This document shows positions 57,101 to 64,000 of a stretch of DNA of 64,000 nucleotides, one piece after another. This DNA comes from Litoditis marina. Its lineage: Eukaryota > Nematoda > Chromadorea > Rhabditida > Rhabditidae. Made by a program: the position numbers and the translations under genes. The notes beneath the pieces were generated by a model. That model made no database searches. It had not been told where the DNA came from and was given only the letters and a program-made list of their open reading frames with translations. How positions within the stretch are numbered: position 1 is the stretch's first letter; every line of letters starts with the position of its first letter. The stretch is taken from positions 20,239,904-20,303,903 of the forward strand of contig OZ038436.1 in the NCBI GenBank assembly GCA_964036275.1, in the 5' to 3' direction.

Positions 57101-57984
57101 GTGCTCAAAGCACAGCAGAAGCTACAGAAATCTTCTATGAGTCACGTAAACTATTCCAAGAAGCATCAATGAATCTACGTGATTTTGTTTCAAACGATGA
57201 CAAATTCAATGAATTTCTCAAACAACAGGGTATGATTCCACCCGATAAACTAAAAGTACTCGGTCTTCAATGGGATACAATAAAGGATTCTTATTCCATT
57301 TCTCTTCCTAGCTTTGATTCTTCTCCAATTAGCAAACGAACTATCTTGAAGTTTATTGCTTCTGTTTTCGATCCTCTGGGGTTTTTGGGACCTCTTCTTA
57401 TAGCATCAAAACGTTTCATGCAATCTCTTTGGAAAGAGAATCTTTCTTGGGACCAACCTTTGGGTAATGAAAAGGCTGCCATGTGGCACGATATTGTTTC
57501 ACAATGGAACAGTCAAACTTTCACTTTTTCTCGCCAACTACAGATCGATTCCAGCCAACCAATCAATTTACACTGTTTCGTTGACGCTTCTGGTTACGCA
57601 TATGGCGCCGTATGTTATCTTCGATTTACAAATAAACTAACTCAAAAGATAGAGACATCTCTAATCTTTTCTAAGAATCGCCTGGCACCCATCCACACTA
57701 TTACCATTCCTAAGCTCGAACTAATGGCTATGTTAGTTGGTGCGAGAATGATCAAGTTCTTACACAATGAGCTCGACCTCAATATCGATCAATCTTTCTT
57801 ATGGTCTGACTCTTCATGCGTGCTCAGCTGGCTAAAATCAGAAAAAGAACTACCTGTTTTCGTAAGGAACAGAATCAACGAAATTCAAAGTATAGCAGTT
57901 CCCATGTCTTTCCGTCATGTTCGCACTCATGAGAATCCAGCGGATATTTTAAGTCGTGGTTCAACTTTAAGTACCTTTGACTAA
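54130..57984 (+). CDS. BEL/Pao gag-pol polyprotein, truncated
   Basis: Structural, protease and reverse-transcriptase polyprotein in one frame, 1284 codons from the ATG at 54130 (a GTG six bases earlier is not a likely start). Domains: gag region of the DUF1759 type at about residues 150-300 (PPFNGDIVKWSSFWE); zinc knuckles at about 417 (CRNCLKPGHNSRDC) and 435 (CRHCQQRHHSSLC); aspartic protease DSGSS at about 571; reverse transcriptase from about 859 (VRIVYDAS, DIEKAFLQI, YVDN at 984); RNase H from about 1151 (FVDASG, PKLELMAM, SDSSC). The frame leaves the element after ADILSRG and its last residues and stop come from the tRNA-Gly repeat. No internal stop or frameshift is seen, so the copy looks young despite the truncation. 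Confidence 0.93.
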   Translation: MSGAIRTQIGLSVARLKKYLSECTTNLPSLTLKVEETDDTVIYSTLDKVQRLIKNLSSTNNILENLHSQWSTKMDKDEEKVYEKFIHEKGNYLETVEKAKDMLDKLFELRDLYKRELDLMSEPNDDLNENILGNSPTGVSPPCPPSNTVTTIDYLPRISIPPFNGDIVKWSSFWEAYSSMIHSQSLNDCIKFYHLKSLLRGDASRLLSGLTTDSTNYPIAIDMLKEAYGNTADICHRLRAQLLSFEVRSSNSSDLLKSYHQILQLYRQLKALGDDPDSTTCAQVIESRFPKFIMSRVINKLTSTNYSTSELLEKIGEEVKKNAKLDRLYSENGSFRNNGNSSFPNKNNSSHQFHSGKPYNNNRNSPPRNSNQQGNTPPVSSTFASYDVCAYCTQNHKSEEQPTFSARSTLVREKRLCRNCLKPGHNSRDCQSKFSCRHCQQRHHSSLCKTLFPNENSSNNKKQTEKRKQYYKTDQPKTFPFKNTPLNTKVAINNSSDPSFEQSIGSTTSQVDNSCFISKVQSHAHRSIHSDENKENIAPTVTDRKILMLCTTICVSNPITREKTTVTAFFDSGSSRSYITEPLASFLKLPSYGIEQLNISTFGSTDPLSLNSNRYPLLIHFVDESTLSMVISSMPEMSSTMQSVDINLSDIPYLKEAQLVRLPSATVNPSILLGSDYLWQILENHTTTKLPSGFTLLETKIGPMLTGQGSLNHLEQAFSTLEIDNQLEGNLHQTLEKFWSLESMGINDNPQLSDDAECLKHFKSTISKVGPRYRTKWPWKTKKPNILTNYGICAHRLNSTYKKLVDDPSLLEKYNNIFIEQLQLGIIEKIPNNHIDESSIIHYLPHHPVVTPNKTSTKVRIVYDASAKTKGHNSLNECLYRGPVLLPDLAGILLRSRFPNILVISDIEKAFLQIELDLPDREVTRFLWLKDITQPPIKSNLQEYRFVRVPFGVISSPFLLGATIIHHLENSETTISSDLLRNLYVDNAMLGAQSTAEATEIFYESRKLFQEASMNLRDFVSNDDKFNEFLKQQGMIPPDKLKVLGLQWDTIKDSYSISLPSFDSSPISKRTILKFIASVFDPLGFLGPLLIASKRFMQSLWKENLSWDQPLGNEKAAMWHDIVSQWNSQTFTFSRQLQIDSSQPINLHCFVDASGYAYGAVCYLRFTNKLTQKIETSLIFSKNRLAPIHTITIPKLELMAMLVGARMIKFLHNELDLNIDQSFLWSDSSCVLSWLKSEKELPVFVRNRINEIQSIAVPMSFRHVRTHENPADILSRGSTLSTFD

Positions 57985-58159
57985 TTGTAGAATGGATGAA
58001 AAGTCGTCTCAATCATTTGAAACGATCCCAATTACTATCTTATTGTCCTTACGTATGAACTGTTTTTTTCCCGCAGTTCAATTGGAACAGCCTTCGTCAT
58101 GAGAACGGGTTCTCTGGTGGGGCTCACATATCCCAGCTAGGAACAATGCTCAGTACGTA

Positions 58160-58231
58160 GCGTCCGTGGTGTAATGGTCAGCATGGATGCCTTCCAAGCA
58201 TTCGACGGGGGTTCGATTCCCCCCGGACGCA
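58160..58231 (+). tRNA. tRNA-Gly(UCC)
   Basis: Consensus 72 nt. Class A flank. First tRNA after the retrotransposon. Confidence 0.96.
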
Positions 58232-58602
58232 TATATTTTGTTTTTGATTTCAAATTTGATATTTTGTTACTCGAAACGTTTGTAATAAACAAACCAAGCG
58301 TCATTACAAAACATTTTCACCCGTCTGAGGTTTGTAGTCGTTTTATTTTCAATAAATTTGATGAAAACACTTTGTAAGTCGCTATATTTTTTTGTAACGT
58401 ACAGTAAGCTTTAAGTACCTTTGACTAATTGTAGAATGGATGAAAAGTCGTCTAAATCATTTGAAACGATCCCAATTACTATCTTATTGTCCTACCGTAT
58501 GAACTGTTTTTTCCCGCAGTTCAATTGGAACAGTCTTCGTCATGAGAACGGGTTGTCTGGTGGGGCTCACATATCCCAGCTAGGAACAACGCTCAATACG
58601 TA

Positions 58603-58673
58603 GCGTCCGTGGTGTAATGGTCAGCATGGATGCCTTCCAAGCATTCGACGGGGGTTCGATTCCCCCGGACGCA
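58603..58673 (+). pseudogene. tRNA-Gly(UCC), one base lost (71 nt)
   Basis: Five C instead of six at the T-stem/acceptor junction, as at 29340 and 62005. Class B flank. Confidence 0.75.
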
Positions 58674-59049
58674 TATATTTTGTTTTTGATTTCAATTTTG
58701 GTATTTTGTTACTCGAAACGTTTGTGATGAATAAATCTAGCTTCATTACAGGACATTTTCACCCGTCTAAGGTTTGTAGTTATTTTATTTTCAATAAATT
58801 TGATGAAAACACTTTGTAAGTCGCTATAAATTTTTTTGTAACGTACAGTAAGCTTTAAGTACCTTTGACTAATTGTAGAATGGATGAAAAGTCGTCTAAA
58901 TCATTTGAAACGATCCCAATTACTATCTTATTGTCCTACTGTATGACTTGTTTTCTTTTCCCGCAGTTCAATTGGAGCAGTCTTCGTCATGAGAACGGGT
59001 TCTCTGTTAGGGCTCACATATCCCAGCTAGGAACAACGCTCAGTACGTA

Positions 59050-59121
59050 GCGTCCGTGGTGTAATGGTCAGCATGGATGCCTTCCAAGCATTCGACGGGG
59101 GTTCGATTCCCCCCGGACGCA
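59050..59121 (+). tRNA. tRNA-Gly(UCC)
   Basis: Consensus 72 nt. Class A flank with the 12-bp deletion. Confidence 0.96.
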
Positions 59122-59482
59122 TATATTTTGTTTTTGATTTCAAATTTGATATTTTGTTACTCGAAACGTTTGTAATAAACAAACCAAGCGTCATTACAAA
59201 ACATCTGAGGTTTGTAGTCGTTTTATTTTCAATAAATTTGATAAAAACACTTTGTAAGTCGCTATATTTTTTTGTAACGTACAGTAAGCTTTAAGTACCT
59301 TTGACTAATTGTAGAATGGATGAAAAGTCGTCTAAATCATTTGAAACGATCCCAATTACTATCTTATTGTCCTACCGTATGAACTGTTTTTTCCCGCAGT
59401 TCAATTGGAACAGTCTTCGTCATGAGAACGGGTTCTCTGGTAGGGCTCACATATCCCAGCTAGGAACAACGCTCAGTACGTA

Positions 59483-59554
59483 GCGTCCGTGGTGTAATGG
59501 TCAGCATGGATGCCTTCCAAGCATTCGACGGGGGTTCGATTCCCCCCGGACGCA
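59483..59554 (+). tRNA. tRNA-Gly(UCC)
   Basis: Consensus 72 nt. Class B flank. Confidence 0.96.
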
Positions 59555-59930
59555 TATATTTTGTTTTTGATTTCAATTTTGGTATTTTGTTACTCGAAAC
59601 GTTTGTGATGAATAAATCTAGCTTCATTACAGGACATTTTCACCCGTCTAAGGTTTGTAGTTATTTTATTTTCAATAAATTTGATGAAAACACTTTGTAA
59701 GTCGCTATAATTTTTTTTGTAACGTACAGTAAGCTTTAAGTACCTTTGACTAATTGTAGAATGGATGAAAAGTCGTCTAAATCATTTGAAACGATCCCAA
59801 TTGCTATCTTATTGTCCTACCGTATGAATTGTTTTCTTATCCCGCAGTTCAATTGGAACAGTCTTCGTCATGAGAACGGGTTCTCTGTTAGGGCTCACAT
59901 ATCCCAGCTAGGAACAACGCTCAGTACGTA

Positions 59931-60002
59931 GCGTCCGTGGTGTAATGGTCAGCATGGATGCCTTCCAAGCATTCGACGGGGGTTCGATTCCCCTCGGACG
60001 CA
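59931..60002 (+). tRNA. tRNA-Gly(UCC) with a G-U T-stem pair
   Basis: C-to-T at the 3' end of the T stem (CCCCTCGG) gives a G-U closing pair; probably tolerated. Class B flank. Confidence 0.88.
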
Positions 60003-60374
60003 TATATTTTGTTTTTGATTTCAATTTTGGTATTTTGTTACTCGAAACGTTTGTGATGAATAAATCTAGCGTCATTACAGGAAATTTTCACCCGTCTAAG
60101 GTTTGTAGTTGTTTAATTTTCAATAAATTCGATCAAAACACTTTGTAAGTCGCTATATTTTTTTGTAACGTACAGTAAGCTTTAAGTACCTTTGACTAAT
60201 TGTAGAATGGATGAAAAGTCGTCTAAATCATTTGAAACGATCCCAATTACTATCTTATTGTCCTACCGTATGAACTGTTTTTTTCCCGCAGTTCAATTGG
60301 AACAGTCTTCGTCATGAGAACGGGTTCTCTGTTAGGGCTCACATATCCCAGCTAGGAACAACGCTCAGTACTTA

Positions 60375-60446
60375 GCGTCCGTGGTGTAATGGTCAGCATG
60401 GATGCCTTCCAAGCATTCGACGGGGGTTCGATTCCCCCCGGACGCA
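60375..60446 (+). tRNA. tRNA-Gly(UCC)
   Basis: Consensus 72 nt; preceded by ACTTAG. Class A flank. Confidence 0.96.
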
Positions 60447-60817
60447 TATATTTTGTTTTTGATTTCAAATTTGATATTTTGTTACTCGAAACGTTTGTAA
60501 TAAACAAACCAAGCGTCATTACAAAACATTTTCACCCGTCTGAGGTTTGTAGTCGTTTTATTTTCAATAAATTTGATGAAAACACTTTGTAAGTCGCTAT
60601 ATTTTTTTGTAACGTACAGTAAGCTTTAAGTACCTTTGACTAATTGTAGAATGGATGAAAAGTCGTCTAAATCATTTGAAACGATCCCAATTACTATCTT
60701 ATTGTCCTACCGTATGAACTGTTTTTTCCCGCAGTTCAATTGGAACAGTCTTCGTCATGAGAACGGGTTGTCTGGTGGGGCTCACATATCCCAGCTAGGA
60801 ACAACGCTCAGTACGTA

Positions 60818-60889
60818 GCGTCCGTGGTGTAATGGTCAGCATGGATGCCTTCCAAGCATTCGACGGGGGTTCGATTCCCCCCGGACGCA
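60818..60889 (+). tRNA. tRNA-Gly(UCC)
   Basis: Consensus 72 nt. Class A flank. Confidence 0.96.
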
Positions 60890-61131
60890 TATATTTTGTT
60901 TTTGATTTCAAATTTGATATTTTGTTACTCGAAACGTTTGTAATAAACAAACCAAGCGTCATTACAAAACATTTTCACCCGTCTGAGGTTTGTAGTCGTT
61001 TTATTTTCAATAAATTTGATGAAAACACTTTGTAAGTCGCTATATTTTTTGTAACGTACAGTAAGCTTTAAGTACCTTTGACTAATTGTAGAATGGATGA
61101 AAAGTCGTCTAAATCATTTGAAACGATCCCA

Positions 61132-61196
61132 TGGTGTAATGGTCAGCATGGATGCCTTCCAAGCATTCGACGGGGGTTCGATTCCCCCCGCACGCA
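61132..61196 (+). pseudogene. tRNA-Gly(UCC) fragment without 5' acceptor strand
   Basis: Starts at tRNA position 8 directly after AACGATCCCA, because a deletion removed the pre-tRNA segment and the first seven bases. The 3' acceptor also carries GG-to-GC. Class B flank. Confidence 0.92.
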
Positions 61197-61571
61197 TATA
61201 TTTAGTTTTTGATTTCAATTTTGGCATTTTGTTACTCGAAACGTTTGTGATGAATAAATCTAGCTTCATTACAGGATATTTTCACCCGTCTAAGGTTTGT
61301 AGTTAATTTATTTTCAATAAGTTTGATGAAAACACTTTGTAACTCGCTAGAATTACTTTGTAACCTACAGTAAGCTTCAAGTACCTTTTACTAATTGTAG
61401 AATGGATGAAAAGTCGTCTAAATCATTTGATACGATCCCGATTAACATCTTATTGTCCTACCGTATGAATTGTTTTCTTTTCCCGCAGTTCAATTGGAAC
61501 AGTCTTCATCATGAGAACGGGTTGTCTGGTAGGGCTCACATATCCCAGCTAGGAACAACGCTCAGTACGTA

Positions 61572-61643
61572 GCGTCCGTGGTGTAATGGTCAGCATGGAT
61601 GCCTTCCAAGCATTCGACGGGGGTTCGATTCCCCCCGGACGCA
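61572..61643 (+). tRNA. tRNA-Gly(UCC)
   Basis: Consensus 72 nt. Class A flank with the 12-bp deletion. Confidence 0.96.
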
Positions 61644-62004
61644 TATATTTTGTTTTTGATTTCAAATTTGATATTTTGTTACTCGAAACGTTTGTAATAA
61701 ACAAACCAAGCGTCATTACAAAACATCTGAGGTTTGTAGTCGTTTTATTTTCAATAAATTTGATGAAAACACTTTGTAAGTCGCTATTTTTTTTTGTAAC
61801 GTACAGTAAGCTTTAAGTACCTTTGACTAATTGTAGAATGGATGAAAAGTCGTCTAAATCATTTGAAACGATCCCAATTACTATCTTATTGTCCTACCGT
61901 ATGAACTGTTTTTTCCCGCAGTTCAATTGGAACAGTCTTCGTCATGAGAACGGGTTGTCTGGTGGGGCTCACATATCCCAGCTAGGAACAACGCTCAATA
62001 CGTA

Positions 62005-62075
62005 GCGTCCGTGGTGTAATGGTCAGCATGGATGCCTTCCAAGCATTCGACGGGGGTTCGATTCCCCCGGACGCA
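62005..62075 (+). pseudogene. tRNA-Gly(UCC), one base lost (71 nt)
   Basis: Five C at the T-stem/acceptor junction. Class B flank. Near copy of the unit at 58603. Confidence 0.75.
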
Positions 62076-62451
62076 TATATTTTGTTTTTGATTTCAATTT
62101 TGGTATTTTGTTACTCGAAACGTTTGTGATGAATAAATCTAGCTTCATTACAGGACATTTTCACCCGTCTAAGGTTTGTAGTTATTTTATTTTCAATAAA
62201 TTTGATGAAAACACTTTGTAAGTCGCTATAATTTTTTTTGTAACGTACAGTAAGCTTTAAGTACCTTTGACTAATTGTAGAATGGATGAAAAGTCGTCTA
62301 AATCATTTGAAACGATCCCAATTACTATCTTATTGTCCTACTGTAAGACTTGTTTTCTTTTCCCGCAGTTCAATTGGAGCAGTCTTCGTCATGAGAACGG
62401 GTTCTCTGTTAGGGCTCACATATCCCAGCTAGGAACAACGCTCAGTACGTA

Positions 62452-62523
62452 GCGTCCGTGGTGTAATGGTCAGCATGGATGCCTTCCAAGCATTCGACGG
62501 GGGTTCGATTCCCCCCGGACGCA
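62452..62523 (+). tRNA. tRNA-Gly(UCC)
   Basis: Consensus 72 nt. Class B flank. Confidence 0.96.
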
Positions 62524-62898
62524 TATATTTTGTTTTTGATTTCAATTTTGGTATTTTGTTACTCGAAACGTTTGTGATGAATAAATCTAGCGTCATTACA
62601 GGAAATTTTCACCCGTCTAAGGTTTGTAGTTATTTTATTTTCAATAAATTTGATGAAAACACTTTGTAAGTCGCTATAATTACTTTGTAACCTACAGTAA
62701 GCTTTAAGTACCTTTTACTAATTGTAGAATGGATGAAAAGTCGTCCAAATCATTTGAAACGATCCCGATTATTATGTTATTGTCCTACCGTATGAATTGT
62801 TTTCTTTTCCCGCAGTTCAATTGGAACAGTCTTCATCATGAGAACGGGTTCTCTGGTGGGGCTCACATATCCCAGCTAGGAACAACGCTCAGTACGTA

Positions 62899-62970
62899 GC
62901 GTCCGTGGTGTAATGGTCAGCATGGATGCCTTCCAAGCATTCGACGGGGGTTCAATTCCCCCCGGACGCA
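62899..62970 (+). tRNA. tRNA-Gly(UCC), T-loop variant
   Basis: TTCAATT in the T loop (purine kept at position 57). The change also weakens the B box (GGTTCAATTCC). Class A flank. Confidence 0.9.
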
Positions 62971-63345
62971 TATATTTTGTTTTTGATTTCAATTTTGGTA
63001 TTTTGTTACTCGAAACGTTTGTAATAAACAAACCAAGCTTCATTACAAAACATTTTCACCCGTCTGAGGTTTGTAGTCGTTTTATTTTCAATAAATTTGA
63101 TGAAAACACTTTGTAAGTCGCTATAATTACTTTGTAACCTACAGTAAGCTTTATGTACCTTTTACTAATTGTAGAATGGATGAAAAGTCGTCCAAATCAT
63201 TTGAAACGATCCCGATTATTATGTTATTGTCCTACCGTATGAATTGTTTTCTTATCCCGCAGTTCAATTGGAACAGTCTTCGTCATGAGAACGGGTTGTC
63301 TGGTAGGGCTCACATATCCCAGCTAGGAACAACGCTCAGTACGTA

Positions 63346-63415
63346 GCGTCCGTGGTGTAATGGTCAGCATGGATGCCTTCCAAGCATTCGACGGGGGTTC
63401 GATTCTCCCCGGACA
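63346..63415 (+). pseudogene. tRNA-Gly(UCC), acceptor end lost
   Basis: Same CTCCCCGGACA lesion as 45081, and the flank carries the same GATGAATGAATCTAG change, so the two units are recent copies of each other. Confidence 0.85.
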
Positions 63416-63788
63416 TATTTTGTTTTTGATTTCAATTTCGGTATTTTGTTACTCGAAACGTTTGTGATGAATGAATCTAGCTTCATTACAGGACATTTTC
63501 ACCCGTCTAAGGTTTGTAGTTATTTTATTTTCAATAAATTCGATCAAAACACTTTGTAAGTCGCTATAACTACTTTGTAACGTACAGTAAGCTATAAGTA
63601 CCTTTGACTAATTGTAGAATGGATGAAAAGTCGTCTAAATCATTTGAAACGATCCCGATTAATTTCTTATTGTCCTACCGTATGAACTGTTTTCTTTTCC
63701 CGCAGTTCAATTGGAACAGTCTTCGTCATGAGAACGGGTTCTCTGGTAGGGCTCACATATCCCAGCTAGGAACAACGCTCAATACGTA

Positions 63789-63860
63789 GCGTCCGTGGTG
63801 TAATGGTCAGCATGGATGCCTTCCAAGCATTCGACGGGGGTTCGATTCCCCCCGGACGCA
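63789..63860 (+). tRNA. tRNA-Gly(UCC)
   Basis: Consensus 72 nt. Class A flank with AAACTAACCAAGCG as in 45524. Last copy in the window. Confidence 0.96.
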
Positions 63861-64000
63861 TATATTTTGTTTTTGATTTCAAATTTGATATTTTGTTACT
63901 CGAAACGTTTGTAATAAACTAACCAAGCGTCATTACAAAACATTTTCACCCGTCTGAGGTTTGTAGTCGTTTTATTTTCAATAAATTTGATGAAAACACT

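Larger units (their letters stand above)
53612..57963 (+). mobile_element. BEL/Pao LTR retrotransposon, 3'-truncated
   Basis: LTR, primer-binding site, leader and gag-pol frame in the expected order, then an abrupt change to array sequence within RNase H. Integrase and the 3' LTR are missing. The left and right array flanks (53370-53611 and about 57964-58159) together make one normal unit with only about 5-8 bp missing. No target-site duplication is visible because the right end is gone. Confidence 0.93.
57964..64000 (+). repeat. tRNA-Gly array, block IV (plus orientation, open at right edge)
   Basis: Continuation of block III after the retrotransposon with 14 tRNA copies or remnants. The stretch 58603-59121 recurs at 62005-62523, and about 62.9-64.0 kb resembles 44.6-45.75 kb. 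The window ends inside a unit. Confidence 0.97.

Noticed and set aside
27123..63116. Dozens of near-identical 67-76 aa reading frames starting MVSMDAFQAF
   Set aside because: They begin at base 15 of the tRNA-Gly and read through it; their similarity is that of the repeat. Flank deletions break the frame in some units.
27819..63789. Repeated 60-61 aa reading frame containing MDEKSSKSFETIP before each tRNA
   Set aside because: It starts from TTG in the form seen, ends in the tRNA's first bases, and varying T-run lengths before CCCGCAG shift the frame in several units. No selection for coding is evident.
26990..64000. CRISPR-like array
   Set aside because: The repeats are hundreds of bases long, contain tRNAs and have no unique spacers; the genome is eukaryotic.

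Overview
The window is nematode genomic DNA. The clearest evidence is a complete major sperm protein (MSP) gene at 10737-11389, because MSP is a nematode-specific family. A nematode-type seven-transmembrane chemoreceptor at 16859-25722, short TTTCAG-type splice acceptors and a BEL/Pao retrotransposon agree with this. I cannot name the species.

Left part (1-26917): four spliced protein genes separated by AT-rich DNA and foldback elements. On the minus strand, 24 exons of an unconventional myosin VI run from 9711 down to 233; its tail lies beyond the left edge. Head-to-head with it, about 1 kb away, is the two-exon msp gene on the plus strand. Next is a seven-exon plus-strand gene of unknown function (11826-13916). 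A minus-strand chemoreceptor gene of six exons and 286 codons (16859-25722) has very long introns that hold most of the region's repeats: several hairpin-like MITEs, a 520-bp heptamer satellite, and a duplicated GGCGCC-rich block.

Right part (about 26990-64000): this is the remarkable part. It is a tandem array of a roughly 447-bp unit, each unit carrying one 72-nt tRNA-Gly with anticodon UCC. I count 71 tRNA-Gly copies or remnants in the array and one more in a diverged solo unit at 16090. The array changes orientation twice: plus (26990-29562), minus (29563-39406), then plus (39407 to the right edge, still open). The two turning points are large imperfect palindromes. The one at 39.4 kb has 39-bp perfect inner arms around a 40-nt spacer. 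Units fall into two flank classes, A and B, often alternating. Twelve of 31 class B tRNAs are badly damaged, but only one of 40 class A tRNAs has a clear stem lesion.

One unit is split by a BEL/Pao LTR retrotransposon (53612-about 57963). It keeps its 5' LTR, primer-binding site and a 1284-codon gag-pol frame, but has lost integrase and the 3' LTR.

How the parts may relate (inference): MSP and myosin VI are both tied to nematode sperm function and share an intergenic region. MSP uses GGA for 8 of its 10 glycines, and the array encodes the tRNA that reads GGA. Whether the array copies are expressed, or are a satellite that happens to contain a tRNA, cannot be told from sequence alone.
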